DNA of 64,000 nt from Paenibacillus sp. HW567 (GCF_000374185.1 NZ_KB910518.1:2613687-2677686), one strand, 5' to 3'. Counted from the first letter of the stretch, positions 7,808 to 16,807 are shown. Numbers and translations are program-made. Notes: generated by a model not told the origin, from the letters alone.

Positions 7808-8018
7808 AACATTACCCTACTTTCTTCTATAAGATTGCATATTATTTGTTCTTGCATTATTTTGCAGACATCTTGAATGGCGTCTTTTTATTATGCCGCA
7901 ATGCAGCACAAGACCGATATCCCAATCGTCTTGAATCATTGCCTAATTCTCTCATGAGTACATACACAATGTATGAAAGCCGATTATAATTGAGATCATA
8001 AGCTTCAAGGAGGATAAG

Positions 8019-8776
8019 ATGACCGAGAATATACTTCAACAGCAGACCGAATTGGCCAGACTGATCGGGCAGCACTCAGGCGACAACGGAGTTTTCGAAA
8101 CTGCAATCCCGTCTTTATTTGTTATCCGCTATACCCATGTGTCCGAACCGGCTTATAGAGTCTACAAACCCTCATTATGTGTCATCGCCCAAGGTTCAAA
8201 AGAAGTGCTGCTGGCCCAAGAGCGTTTTGAATATAGCTCAGCCGAATACCTTATTTCCTCTATGAATCTGCCGGTGGTTGGCCAGATCATCACAGCTTCA
8301 CCAGAGGTTCCTTATTTAAGCTTCAAGCTCGAATTTACACAGGATCTAATTTTAGAAGTCATGAATGATTCCAAGCTTCCAATCACTTCCAAGGAAAATG
8401 CAAAACGGGCGTTATTTGTTGGAGAGATGGAGTTTTCTTTGATGGATGCGATCCTCAGATTAGTCCGTCTGTTAGACAGCCCTAATGACATCCCTTACCT
8501 CGCCCCTCTGTTCATCAAAGAAATTCTGTATAAGCTTTTGAGAGCCCGATCCAATTCCAGAAGCAGCTCAGATTGCACGAGGCTAGGCGCATCTTGTTAT
8601 CTGAATCTGCGGAAGCGGCAGATGTTGCCTTTCGGGTAGGATATGAAAGTGCCTCCCAATTCAGCCGGGAATATACCCGTATGTTTGGAGCGCCTCCCCG
8701 GACAGACATCAAACAATTGATGGAAAAATACGATTCAAAGAATGGTTCAACCTCAGAATCAGTGCTTGATTATTAG
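8019..8776 (+). pseudogene. AraC family regulator broken by an internal deletion and frameshift
   Basis: The first part (8019 to about 8545) encodes a normal AraC_N (PF06719-like) ligand domain after a good AGGAGG start. Directly after EILYKLLRA the other frame resumes with [15 protein letters not shown] (from 8546), which normally lies deep inside the HTH domain, and continues through [20 protein letters not shown] to 8776. In intact relatives some 60-70 residues separate these segments, including the first helix-turn-helix. An out-of-frame deletion therefore removed half the DNA-binding domain. The natural reading would end in a nonsense tail at 8639. The last codons run into the left end of the adjacent insertion sequence. 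The gene is almost certainly non-functional. Confidence 0.85.
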
Positions 8777-10113
8777 CACAACATCCGATGGCGGTTACAT
8801 TCGATCAGAATACCCGCCTTATAGCGACTGCGATTCCTTGTAAAATAATGGCGGCGTTGAAAGGCTTTAATTCGATTGTGGCGGCCCTCTACGGTTGCGT
8901 TTGTCCATCGGCATAGATGGTAATTTACGATCTCCTCTTGCCAATTACGCATGGTCTTTAGCGCACTTTGGACGGCGGCGTGGTCGATCTGATCGCCTTG
9001 CTTACACCAACGCTCAAATCCCAGCATGGCAACGACATAGCTAGGCGAGCAATCATACCAAGTCGTGAACGCTTCTTTCCATTCCCACACGCTGCGCAGC
9101 AGCGGGGAGTAGCTCAGTATGGCGTCCAACTTCTTTTTGCTTTCCTCGTTCAGCGCTTCGGCAGGCGGATTCAGGAGGCGATGGTTCGCTTTCAGGTATG
9201 CTTTGGCACGCGGCGACAGTGTAGGCTGAACGGTTTTCCGAACTTCTTGCACGCTTTCAATTACATAACCGTGAACATGAAACCGATCTGCGATGCGAAT
9301 CGCTTTCGGAAAACACTCGCCAATCCAAGTGTGGTAGGCCTGAGCCAGATCCATAACCACTGCCTTCGGGTGAAGCAGAAGGAACTCCGGATGTGCCTGG
9401 GCATACGCCCGCAGGGCTTCCAGCTTTCGGCCCGGCAGCAGGTCCAGCATCGTCTCGCCTTTAAGGTTGTGAATGCCGGTGTTATACGTATGACCTTTCT
9501 TGATCGCGAAGTCATCGACACCCAGAACCAATTCAGACGTTCCTTTGGCTTCTTCCCACACTTGTTCGTAGAGCGCATCGCTAACGTCAGGAACCGCCTC
9601 GTTATGCATACGTTGTACGGTACTTGCCGGCGCTTGCTGCATCCTGGCGCTATGCGCGGCCGTGGATCCAAGAGCCTGTTCGACCGTGTGGGAGCGAAGA
9701 AGCCTGCTGTAACGTTGTTTGGGACCAACGAAATCATATATCCATACGAACCCGGCTTCGCAGCTATTACAAAACATGCGAATAGTCGGCACGTGCAGAT
9801 AGGTTTTCTTTTCAAAAACGGATAGATGTCGGACGGTTCGCATACCATTGCTTCCCTTCCGAATGACTTCTTGATCCGAAGCGCAGCATGGGCAGATTTG
9901 CTTGTCATCTAACGGCACGGCTTCTATGTGAACTTCATCCTCATGAACGGATAACAGTTGGTGAATCTTTAGCTCTGGTATGTCGAGCAGTTCGTTGATA
10001 TACTGAGTTGGCATCTGTCTATTCCTTTTGTTGTGGGTGGGGACTTACAACAATACAGGATTAGCAGATGTTTTTCCAATTTTATCCGATATTCATTTCG
10101 TCAAGCACTGATT
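8757..10113. mobile_element. ISL3-family insertion sequence
   Basis: A 1.36-kb element bounded by 13-bp perfect terminal inverted repeats: AATCAGTGCTTGA at 8757-8769 and its complement at 10101-10113. It contains one intact transposase gene on the minus strand. The left end abuts the 3' end of the AraC pseudogene. The 8-bp flanks (AACCTCAG and TCTGTTTT) do not match, so no target duplication is visible; either a flank was later rearranged or the true ends differ by a few bases. The right flank holds only a fragment of another gene (10180-10233), which fits a local deletion. Confidence 0.85.
8773..10014 (-). CDS. ISL3-family transposase
   Basis: A 413-aa transposase with apparently complete ISL3 architecture. 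An N-terminal zinc ribbon has CPCC near residue 41 and CNSC near 82. The DDE-type catalytic core has DD in [15 protein letters not shown] near 165, the second aspartate in [10 protein letters not shown] near 220, and the glutamate in [17 protein letters not shown] near 375. No frameshift is seen, so the element may still be active. Its stop codon lies 4 bp inside the left inverted repeat region, and the frame is contained in the element. Confidence 0.92.
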   Translation of the reverse strand: MPTQYINELLDIPELKIHQLLSVHEDEVHIEAVPLDDKQICPCCASDQEVIRKGSNGMRTVRHLSVFEKKTYLHVPTIRMFCNSCEAGFVWIYDFVGPKQRYSRLLRSHTVEQALGSTAAHSARMQQAPASTVQRMHNEAVPDVSDALYEQVWEEAKGTSELVLGVDDFAIKKGHTYNTGIHNLKGETMLDLLPGRKLEALRAYAQAHPEFLLLHPKAVVMDLAQAYHTWIGECFPKAIRIADRFHVHGYVIESVQEVRKTVQPTLSPRAKAYLKANHRLLNPPAEALNEESKKKLDAILSYSPLLRSVWEWKEAFTTWYDCSPSYVVAMLGFERWCKQGDQIDHAAVQSALKTMRNWQEEIVNYHLCRWTNATVEGRHNRIKAFQRRHYFTRNRSRYKAGILIECNRHRMLC

Positions 10114-10179
10114 TCTGTTTTGAGCCCAAAGAATAGCAATATTTTTATGGCTGACTAAAACACAATAAAATGCAAATAA

Positions 10180-10233
10180 GCCGGCGGCAATAACCCCTGA
10201 AGGAATGTCTCTGGTCACTACGCTGCCCGCCCC
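10180..10233 (-). pseudogene. remnant of a hexapeptide-repeat (maltose O-acetyltransferase type) acetyltransferase
   Basis: The minus strand encodes GAGSVVTRDIPSGVIAAG, the very characteristic C-terminal motif of left-handed beta-helix acetyltransferases of the maltose/galactoside group. Similarity stops on both sides: upstream residues are not family-like and the following NP motif is lost as the frame runs on toward the IS. It seems to be a small gene fragment left beside the insertion sequence. Confidence 0.55.
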
Positions 10234-10285
10234 GCTTGTTAGGCGCAACGTCAAGCGTATTTAGCCTCATTGGAGGAAATTTGCA

Positions 10286-10315
10286 ATGCCATGTCGAATG
10301 GTAGAACCATTATGA
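10286..10315 (+). CDS. possible 9-codon leader ORF coupled to the sensor kinase
   Basis: The only well-spaced ribosome site here (GGAGG, 9 nt upstream) serves an ATG at 10286 that encodes MPCRMVEPL. Its TGA stop overlaps the in-frame kinase ATG at 10312 in an ATGA arrangement. This suggests translation of the large kinase by coupling, though the kinase ATG at 10291 cannot be excluded. Confidence 0.35.
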   Translation: MPCRMVEPL

Positions 10316-13300
10316 AGAAAACGAAAATATGGATGATATGTGCAATATTTATGGTCGTTTTGACAACGCTGCGTTATGAATGGCTGCAATATACGCTGGC
10401 TGCGAACTATCCTGTTGCGGAACGCGGTGTCCTGGATTTGCGGGGATGGGAATCTCTAAGCAAACATTCTTTGCCGCTGAATGGCGAATGGGAATTTTAT
10501 CCGGGTGTACTTCCCTTCAAGAATGGCAGTTCAATGACCGGGCTTCAATCCCCGAAGCAATGGGTCCAGGTTCCGGGCAGCTTACTTTACACAGAGGATT
10601 CATCTGGCAAGGGGAAGCATGGTTCGGGTACTTACCGCTTGAGGATTCTTGTGGACCCGGACAAGGGAGAGTCTTACGGCGTCCACATCACAAGGATAAA
10701 AAGTGCGTCAGAAGTATACATCAACCGCGAGCTGCTTGGACACTCTGGACATCCGGGACTGACCAGAGACAGCTATTCACCGCTGGAGAAACCGTATACG
10801 ATGTATTTTACATTAACAAATGAGAGAGAAATTGAACTGATCATACAGGTCTCCGATTACGACAGCATTCGCGGCGGCGGGATTGTTCATTCCGCTACCT
10901 TGGGACTAGAAGATGTACTTAGAAAAGACATGAAATTAGAAGAAAATGTGCTCTGGATCGCTTGTGTGGCGTATGCCCTTCATGCCCTCTACGGATTTTT
11001 ATTATATATATTAGGAGCACGGAATAAGCAGTTGCTGTTCTTTTCCATGATGGTGATTTGCGTCATACTTGCTACGCTGCTAACCGATGTACGGCTATTG
11101 TATCAGTGGCTTCCCTTGTCCTATGTCTGGGGGTACAAAATTATTTATATCGTTATGCTGTCAGGCGCGTTTTTTTTGCAGCAATTGATTAAGGACAAGT
11201 TCCCTGCGTGGTTACCGGCCCGGGCGGTTCAAGTCTACAATTTTCTGTGCGGCCTTGCGGTTGCGGCGGTCTGTCTTCTGCCTTTACGTATTGTGCAGGG
11301 GTATGAGGTCCTGTTCTTTGCGCTAATGTTCATTCCTTGTCTGCTTATGCCCTTTGTGATGTACAGATCAACGGTCAAGCAGGTGACGGATAATATTTAT
11401 CTGCTCCTGGCCGCGCTTGCTGCGGTTAGCAGTATGATTTGGCTGGTTATATACGAAAAAGCCCGGATGGAGGTTCCCTCATATCCGTTCGACCTGATCA
11501 TAGCGATGATCTGTATTGCGGCCTTTTGGTTCAAGCGTTTTATCGGGGTGTCACGGGACGCTCAGAAGCTCGCAGGTATCCTGCAAAAGGCGGACAACCA
11601 GAAGGACGAGTTTCTTTTCACAGTGGCCCATGAACTGCGCAATCCGCTGCACGGAATGATTAACCTCTCACAGTCGGTTGTCGATAGAGAACAGAATAAA
11701 CTGGGGATTAACAGCGCAAATGACCTGCACCTGATGGTCAAGGTTGGCCGCCGGATGTCTTATATGCTGGACGATTTGCTGGATATGGCCAGGCTGAAGG
11801 AAAATCAGATTCATTTGCACTTTGAGGCTGTCTCCGTTCATGGCGTCACTTCCAGCGTGCTCGATATGCTTCGTTTTATGACAGAAGGCAAGCCGATTCA
11901 GTTGGTCAACCGCATCCCGGCGGATTTCCCTTCAGTATTCGCTGATGAGTACAGATTGAATCAAATCCTGTTCAACCTTGTACATAACGCAATTAAGTAC
12001 TCCGATGCAGGCGAGATATCGGTGAATGCCGAAGTGAGAGACGGTCAGGCAAGCATATCGGTTGCAGATACGGGGATCGGGATGGATTCGGTGACAATGA
12101 GCAGAGTGTTCGAAGCGTATGTTCAGGCACCTTCGGATTCGGTCTCATCAATGGGAGGCGTTGGCCTGGGGCTTAATATATGTAAGCAACTGGTTGAAAT
12201 GCATGGCGGAGCCATAGAGGTACAGTCGGAGACGAATGTAGGCTCGGTTTTTACTTTCACTTTAAGGCTAGATACTGAAGGGGCTGTTGGAAGGCTCACA
12301 ACACCGCAGCCTGAAGCTCCCGATATAACTGCTGTAAGCAGTGAGGCTGCAGCTACTTCAACTGAGCCCCCTTCTGATATGGAGCTGGACCTCCCTTCGT
12401 CTCCTGACAGGATGCGGCTGATGGTTGTTGACGATGATCCGGTAAATCTTAATGTGCTAAGAGCAATTTTTGCGAATCAACCCTATGACCTCTATTCGGC
12501 TGTCAACGGCGCAGAAGCGCTGGCACTGCTGGAAAAAGGCGAATGGGACATCATTATTTCGGATGTAACTATGCCGGTCATGTCCGGATACGAACTGACA
12601 ACGCGGATTCGCGAACGTTATTCCATTGCGGAGCTTCCAGTTCTTCTTTTGACAGCCAGTGATCGGGATAAGGATATTGAAGCGGGATTCCGGTCCGGGG
12701 CAAATGACTATGTAACCAAGCCGGTGAATGCAACGGAGCTGAAATCCAGGGTAAGGTCGCTGACCAATCTCAAACAATCGGTAAACGAAGGCTTGCGTAT
12801 GGAAGCTGCCTTGCTGCAGGCACAAATCAAACCGCATTTCTTAATCAATACATTTAACGCAGTATCTGCACTCAGCAAGATTGATCCGGTCAAAATGGAT
12901 GAACTAATTGATGAGCTCACCAACTATTTCAGGCTTAGCATAGATTTTCGGAATTCGGACCGCCTGATCACTCTAGACCGGGAGCTTAGTCTGATTCGTT
13001 CCTATCTGTATATCCAGCAGAAGCGGTTCGAGGACCGGCTTCAGGTTGTATGGGAGCTTGACGAGAATGTACAAGTCCGCATCCCTCCTCTGACCATTCA
13101 GCCGCTTGTAGAAAATGCGGTTACCCACGGCTTATTAAAGAGGTCATCGGGGGGTGAAGTGCGAATTAAAGTAACGGATATAGGCCGGGCTGTTGAAATT
13201 TCTGTATCCGATAACGGGGTTGGGATGGACGAAGAAACGCTGATCCATATTTTGGATATCAAGACAAACGGACGCACGGGAATTGGTCTGCTGAATACCG

Positions 13301-13398
13301 ACAGACGGTTAAAACGCTTTTGCGGCAGTGCCCTGAGAGTGCAGAGCATCGTCGATTCGGGGACTGTTGTGTCATTCCGTGTGGAGAAGGAACATTAA
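10291..13398 (+). CDS. hybrid sensor kinase: 7TM sensor, HisKA kinase, receiver and LytS-type kinase
   Basis: A very large membrane sensor kinase (1035 aa from 10291, or 1028 aa from 10312). Order: signal anchor; extracellular galactose-binding-like domain (LNGEWEFYPG near 60, GTYRLRI, ASEVYINRELLG); about seven TM helices at roughly 220-430 (7TMR-DISM type); HisKA with VAHELRNPLHGM near 447; HATPase with NLVHNAIKYSD and GVGLGLNICKQ; a receiver with VVDDDP near 710 and the aspartate in IIISDVTMP near 757; then a second, LytS-like phospho-acceptor QIKPHFLINTFNA near 848 with its own ATPase (QPLVENAVTHGL, GIGLLN). Two kinase modules flank one receiver. No dedicated response-regulator gene is adjacent. 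A hairpin terminator follows, so it is monocistronic. Signal unknown. Confidence 0.88.
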   Translation: MSNGRTIMKKTKIWMICAIFMVVLTTLRYEWLQYTLAANYPVAERGVLDLRGWESLSKHSLPLNGEWEFYPGVLPFKNGSSMTGLQSPKQWVQVPGSLLYTEDSSGKGKHGSGTYRLRILVDPDKGESYGVHITRIKSASEVYINRELLGHSGHPGLTRDSYSPLEKPYTMYFTLTNEREIELIIQVSDYDSIRGGGIVHSATLGLEDVLRKDMKLEENVLWIACVAYALHALYGFLLYILGARNKQLLFFSMMVICVILATLLTDVRLLYQWLPLSYVWGYKIIYIVMLSGAFFLQQLIKDKFPAWLPARAVQVYNFLCGLAVAAVCLLPLRIVQGYEVLFFALMFIPCLLMPFVMYRSTVKQVTDNIYLLLAALAAVSSMIWLVIYEKARMEVPSYPFDLIIAMICIAAFWFKRFIGVSRDAQKLAGILQKADNQKDEFLFTVAHELRNPLHGMINLSQSVVDREQNKLGINSANDLHLMVKVGRRMSYMLDDLLDMARLKENQIHLHFEAVSVHGVTSSVLDMLRFMTEGKPIQLVNRIPADFPSVFADEYRLNQILFNLVHNAIKYSDAGEISVNAEVRDGQASISVADTGIGMDSVTMSRVFEAYVQAPSDSVSSMGGVGLGLNICKQLVEMHGGAIEVQSETNVGSVFTFTLRLDTEGAVGRLTTPQPEAPDITAVSSEAAATSTEPPSDMELDLPSSPDRMRLMVVDDDPVNLNVLRAIFANQPYDLYSAVNGAEALALLEKGEWDIIISDVTMPVMSGYELTTRIRERYSIAELPVLLLTASDRDKDIEAGFRSGANDYVTKPVNATELKSRVRSLTNLKQSVNEGLRMEAALLQAQIKPHFLINTFNAVSALSKIDPVKMDELIDELTNYFRLSIDFRNSDRLITLDRELSLIRSYLYIQQKRFEDRLQVVWELDENVQVRIPPLTIQPLVENAVTHGLLKRSSGGEVRIKVTDIGRAVEISVSDNGVGMDEETLIHILDIKTNGRTGIGLLNTDRRLKRFCGSALRVQSIVDSGTVVSFRVEKEH

Positions 13399-13415
13399 TA
13401 GCAAATTTACTTAGG

Positions 13416-13448
13416 AAAACAGCCGGGATCTCTCCGGCTGTTTTAGCT
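13416..13448 (+). terminator. terminator after the sensor kinase
   Basis: An 11-bp stem AAAACAGCCGG / CCGGCTGTTTT with a 7-nt loop, ending in TTTT. It is symmetrical enough to serve the convergent xylan esterase gene as well. Confidence 0.85.
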
Positions 13449-13478
13449 TTCACTCACTGAAGTTCATCAAGCCATCAC

Positions 13479-14561
13479 TCAGTTGATCTCCAAATAATCA
13501 AGGTACGCATCCCATGTTCCGTCATCTGCGGTTACCACAAGCTCAATCTCTTGATTTCCGGTTCCATGACTGATATTGGACAAGGTATAGACCGCAGGAT
13601 TGCTCCCGCCGAAGTAGAAGGTTCCCTTCGTCACTCCACCGATTTTCAAGTCGACCCTGGCCATGTTTGAGTTATTCGAAGCCCCGCGAAGGGAGAAATT
13701 ATGGGTACCGCTTCCAAAATACTGCGTGTATTTCACCGAATCATTGTTCCCATATAAAGCGACTCCGTTGAACGGCGAACTGATATTGCCGGTGTACTGT
13801 CCCGCCTTGGTCATATTCTCGCTTTCTATTTTCGTGACTGTGGTTGGAGTTGGAGTTGGAGTTCCGCCTCCGCCGTCAGGCGCGACGGCCCGACCTGTGC
13901 TCGGTGAGATCATGCCTGAGCACATCCCACGGCTCTTAAGGTTCTGCGCGATCTGCGGAATCGCTTGGAGCGTAGTCTGGTACTGGTCATGCATCAGAAT
14001 CACATCGCCGTTTTGCAGCCTGCCCGCAGCGGCTACGATCTGGGCGGTGGTAGCACCGTTCCAGTCCTGGGAGTCAACGTTCCAGAGAACTTCGGTAAGA
14101 CCATTTTGCGCCTCAAGGGACTTTAGCACTCCGTTGGTCTCGCCATACGGCGGACGAAACAGCTTCGGAGCCGTTCCGGTAATCGACTGGATCGCCTGCT
14201 GAGTCCGCGTGATTTCCGACGACATCTGCGAGTTGCTCAATGTAGTCATGTGAGGATGCGTATAGGAGTGGTTACCTACCCACATGCCTGCAGTCACTTG
14301 GTCCCGCACCAGAGACGGGTTATTCTGCACGTTTTGCCCAAGGTTGAACATCGTTGCGCGCAGCCCGGCCTGCTTCAGGGCATTAAGCAGATTGGTCGTA
14401 TTACTGGGATTCGGGCCATCGTCGAATGTCAGTCCCACGTAGCCCGTAGAACAACTGGCATCGGCAGCATTAGCGACAGGTTCTTCCAGATTAGAGAATG
14501 AGAACAAAGTACCGAATAGTACCAGGGCCACGGCCCCTTTTATTAGTTTCGTTGTGAACAT
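13479..14561 (-). CDS. secreted CE4 acetylxylan esterase/polysaccharide deacetylase with CBM36
   Basis: A 360-aa secreted enzyme. Residues 1-33 are a signal peptide ending near ANAADA. The CE4 NodB domain (about 40-215) has all five motifs: TFDDGPN, HSYTHP, RPPYGE, DSQDWNG and VILMHD. A PTPTPT linker leads to a C-terminal module (about 245-360) with ESENMTKAGQY, NNDSVKYTQYFGSGTH, RVDLKIGGVTKGTFYF and TWDAYLDYLEI, the pattern of CBM36, a calcium-dependent xylan binder known from Paenibacillus xylanases. It probably removes acetyl groups from xylan outside the cell. The start has GAGGAG upstream. A consensus cre site at 14749 implies carbon catabolite repression. Confidence 0.9.
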   Translation of the reverse strand: MFTTKLIKGAVALVLFGTLFSFSNLEEPVANAADASCSTGYVGLTFDDGPNPSNTTNLLNALKQAGLRATMFNLGQNVQNNPSLVRDQVTAGMWVGNHSYTHPHMTTLSNSQMSSEITRTQQAIQSITGTAPKLFRPPYGETNGVLKSLEAQNGLTEVLWNVDSQDWNGATTAQIVAAAGRLQNGDVILMHDQYQTTLQAIPQIAQNLKSRGMCSGMISPSTGRAVAPDGGGGTPTPTPTTVTKIESENMTKAGQYTGNISSPFNGVALYGNNDSVKYTQYFGSGTHNFSLRGASNNSNMARVDLKIGGVTKGTFYFGGSNPAVYTLSNISHGTGNQEIELVVTADDGTWDAYLDYLEIN

Positions 14562-14612
14562 AATAGTATCTCCTCACACATGTCATACTTGCAATATAAG
14601 CGCCAAACAAAT

Positions 14613-14651
14613 TTAAATTGCCCAGGCTAGCCTCATTCTTTTTGCTTTCAT
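14613..14651 (-). CDS. possible 12-codon leader ORF before the xylan esterase
   Basis: On the minus strand GGGAGGG is followed after 7-8 nt by ATG and 12 codons (MKAKRMRLAWAI) ending in TAA. It lies about 50 nt upstream of the esterase start on the same predicted mRNA. The ribosome site is stronger than chance would suggest, but the function is unknown and it could be incidental. Confidence 0.3.
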   Translation of the reverse strand: MKAKRMRLAWAI

Positions 14652-14748
14652 CTGAAATCCCTCCCATTTGGTTAATTGCATTTAGTCTTACCAGGGTGCT
14701 GTGCAGCACTTAGCGGACTAATATACCACAACCTTCCATAAATAATAT

Positions 14749-14762
14749 TGAAAGCGGTTACA
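14749..14762. promoter_or_regulatory. cre site (CcpA operator)
   Basis: TGAAAGCGGTTACA matches the Gram-positive cre consensus TGWAANCGNTNWCA at every fixed position. It lies about 190 bp upstream of the xylan esterase start, consistent with glucose repression of a hydrolase. Confidence 0.75.
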
Positions 14763-14863
14763 TTTAATATGTTACCATAGCTCTTTTATAATTCATCTGC
14801 ACAAATTTAAGGTTTTACTTTGGAAATTTTAGTATTTTTATGGTGCTGCACACATTAAATGCA

Positions 14864-14900
14864 AAGCAACCTACCTTTAATTAGGCAGGTTGCTTTTTTG
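14864..14900. terminator. bidirectional hairpin terminator
   Basis: AAGCAACCT and AGGTTGCTT form the stem with internal CCT/AGG pairs, followed by TTTTTTG on the plus strand. On the minus strand it lies just past the MmcQ/YjbR gene and would end that transcript. Confidence 0.75.
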
Positions 14901-14929
14901 TACACGAACGGGTGTAGCATATAAGACTG

Positions 14930-15301
14930 TTAATTATTTTCCAGTATCGACTCGCGGAGGCTTTTGGAAAGACTGTTAACAACCAGATTATAAGAGTGAT
15001 CAATCATGAAAAAGATATCCGCCTCTGGCACGGAGCCATCAAGGGTAACGGAGTTCCAGTGTTTTTTGTTCATGTGGTAGCCTGGCCGAACTTTACCATG
15101 CTGCTCTCTCAAATTATCTGCGATGACCGGGTCGCATTTTAGGTTTAGAATCGTATGCTTCTCCAAATTCTCAAAAATAAGAGCGAACATCTTGCCTTCG
15201 ATTTTGATTACCAATGGATCAGGCCCAAAGGGATAATCCTTATGCGCTCTCTTTTTCTTCAGGCAGTATTCTATGATACTTTCTTTCGCATTGTCCTTCA
15301 T
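14930..15301 (-). CDS. MmcQ/YjbR family protein
   Basis: A 123-aa protein of the MmcQ/YjbR (DUF419) family, small cytoplasmic proteins with a double-wing DNA-binding-like fold. Family marks are YPFGPDPLVIKIEGKMFALI near residue 23, LNLKCDPVIADNLREQ near 52, and the conserved GYHMNKKHWNSV near 74. No function has been firmly assigned to the family. It has a GCAGGAG ribosome site and lies 54 nt downstream of a MerR-type regulator on the same strand, so the two probably form an operon expressed from the MerR promoter at 15783-15813. Confidence 0.85.
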   Translation of the reverse strand: MKDNAKESIIEYCLKKKRAHKDYPFGPDPLVIKIEGKMFALIFENLEKHTILNLKCDPVIADNLREQHGKVRPGYHMNKKHWNSVTLDGSVPEADIFFMIDHSYNLVVNSLSKSLRESILENN

Positions 15302-15355
15302 GTTAGCAACGCTCCTGCCACTATGGTTCGTTTGGTATTAAATCAAGAAAGACCG

Positions 15356-15736
15356 CTATCTGTTAAGTATTTTTTCCTTTTCACCAATCTGCTCATACCT
15401 TAAGATCTTAGTATCCAAGCGTTCCAGTGTTTTTTTCATAACTTCTATCCTTGTGGTGAGCTGCTTACGTTCTTCTATCAAAAGGTCTTTTCGCGCCCCG
15501 GAAGTTTCATCGCCCTGTTGAAGCAGCTCAAGGTACTCAATCAGTACTTCGATCGAGAGACCGGCATTTCGCATGCATATGATGAACTCAACCCAATTGC
15601 AGTCCTCTTCCGAATACTCTCGGTTGCCGCTTTTGTTGCGATTCACCGGAGGAATCAGTCCAATCCGTTCGTAATAACGGAGGGTATCCTGTGAAATATT
15701 GAATCTCTCGCTTACTTGCTTTATCGCCATCGCCAT
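15356..15736 (-). CDS. MerR family regulator, second AdhR-like paralogue
   Basis: A 126-aa MerR-family protein closely similar to the regulator at 3209-3595: both have TLRYYERIGLIPPVNRN, a WVEFI/WIEFI helix, C-MR-AGLSIE-LIEY and a C-terminal coiled coil. The frame extends upstream to 15808, but the promoter occupies that stretch. The likely start is the ATG at 15736, preceded by AGGCGGTG. Its promoter has the 19-bp spacer expected for MerR control and contains the perfect dyad TGGAGTTAACTCCA, so it is probably autoregulated. The near-identical recognition helix suggests cross-talk with the first MerR protein. Confidence 0.85.
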   Translation of the reverse strand: MAMAIKQVSERFNISQDTLRYYERIGLIPPVNRNKSGNREYSEEDCNWVEFIICMRNAGLSIEVLIEYLELLQQGDETSGARKDLLIEERKQLTTRIEVMKKTLERLDTKILRYEQIGEKEKILNR

Positions 15737-15782
15737 AATTGCTTCACCGCCTAATACCGTATTGTTCACAACTACATAGAGA

Positions 15783-15813
15783 AGTGTACAGTCTGGAGTT
15801 AACTCCAAGTCAA
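15783..15813 (-). promoter_or_regulatory. MerR-type promoter with 19-bp spacer and perfect dyad
   Basis: The minus strand reads TTGACT (15813-15808), 19 bp, TACACT (15788-15783). The spacer centre is the perfect 14-bp palindrome TGGAGTTAACTCCA. From -35 through mid-spacer it is nearly identical to the site at 3193-3223. Confidence 0.78.
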
Positions 15814-15817
15814 TACT

Positions 15818-16807
15818 TTAACGGTTATCTGCACTAAAAACAAGCTTGGCCGATCGTTTGGCCTGTTCAATTACATCCATGACCTTCTCGCTATGCTCCA
15901 GCATCCTCTTGACCTTTTCCAGATCCTGCTCTGTGATGATACGCTCAAATTCAACGAACTCATCATACATACGATGCGGATGATCCTTGTGATCCACCCG
16001 GATTGGCGTTTCCTTATTAGGAGTGAAATTGAAGGAGTCGCATACATTCGCTGAACTTGGCATGTGTATATATCCCTTATTTCCTTGAATGTTCACACTG
16101 CTTGGGGCTGATCTGTCTTTCGCTCCGATGCAGACACACTTGAAATGGCCGTAGTCAAGCAGCAGCACACCGGAAGTATCAATTCCACGCTCCATGTTAG
16201 CGTAGTACTCCACCTGCTCAGGACTCCCGAAGAAGCCGACCACCAAATGAATATTATATAAATTAATGTCCATCAAGGCTCCGCCGGACATTTCCGGGTT
16301 GAAGGCAGGCGGGGTTTCTCCGGCTTTGAAGGCATCGTAACGGGAGGAATATTGGGAATAATTGCACTCCACGATCTTGATCTCACCGAGCTTAGGCAGA
16401 AATTCCTTCATCGTCAGAGCATTTTTCAAATACTGATTGGTGATGGCTTCCACCAATACCAGCTTTCTTTGCTGTGCCAGCTCTTTCAGCTCACGAAATT
16501 CGTTTACATTGGAGGTGAACGGCTTCTCGCAAATGACATGCTTGCCGCTGAGCAGCGCTTCTTTCGCGTAGGCATAATGAAGATGGTTCGGCAGCCCGAT
16601 GTAGACAGTATCGACCTCCGTATTCATCAGCATTTCGCTGTAATCCGAATAGGTCTGAGCAATCCCGTATGTCTGCTGCAGATCAAGAATTTTATCCTGG
16701 CTGCCTGCTCTGGCGCAGATAGCCTCCAAAGAGATGCCGGGGATCTCATGAATAAAACCCAGCAAATCCCCTACAATCATTCCGGCTCCGACAATTCCCA
16801 GTTTCAT
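15818..16807 (-). CDS. Gfo/Idh/MocA family NAD(P)-dependent dehydrogenase
   Basis: A 329-aa cytoplasmic oxidoreductase. The N-terminal Rossmann fold starts with LGIVGAGMIVGD. The family signature GKHVICEKPFTSN near residue 92 contains the catalytic lysine of the EKP motif. The C-terminal alpha/beta domain includes GGALMDINLYNIHLV near 178. Such enzymes oxidise or reduce sugars, inositols or amino sugars at a ring carbon. It starts 1 nt after the stop of a second Gfo/Idh/MocA gene, so they are one operon. That operon is divergent from an RpiR sugar-phosphate regulator. The substrate is not known. Confidence 0.88.
   Translation of the reverse strand: MKLGIVGAGMIVGDLLGFIHEIPGISLEAICARAGSQDKILDLQQTYGIAQTYSDYSEMLMNTEVDTVYIGLPNHLHYAYAKEALLSGKHVICEKPFTSNVNEFRELKELAQQRKLVLVEAITNQYLKNALTMKEFLPKLGEIKIVECNYSQYSSRYDAFKAGETPPAFNPEMSGGALMDINLYNIHLVVGFFGSPEQVEYYANMERGIDTSGVLLLDYGHFKCVCIGAKDRSAPSSVNIQGNKGYIHMPSSANVCDSFNFTPNKETPIRVDHKDHPHRMYDEFVEFERIITEQDLEKVKRMLEHSEKVMDVIEQAKRSAKLVFSADNR

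Larger units (their letters stand above)
14562..14929. other. regulatory gap upstream of the xylan esterase
   Basis: A 368-bp stretch without a normal gene. It holds a 12-codon ORF (14613-14651), the inverted repeat GTGCTGTGCAGCAC (14694-14707) with a half-copy GGTGCTGCACAC near 14842, a cre site (14749-14762) and a terminator (14864-14900). A TATATT-like -10 on the minus strand near 14721 has no clear -35 partner, so transcription may need an activator. Confidence 0.5.

Noticed and set aside
8968..9825. A 285-codon plus-strand frame opposite the transposase.
   Set aside because: Composition is implausible and the ISL3 transposase on the other strand is complete.
8757..10113. An 8-bp target duplication flanking the ISL3 element.
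   Set aside because: The flanking 8-mers AACCTCAG and TCTGTTTT do not match, also after shifting the ends by a few bases.
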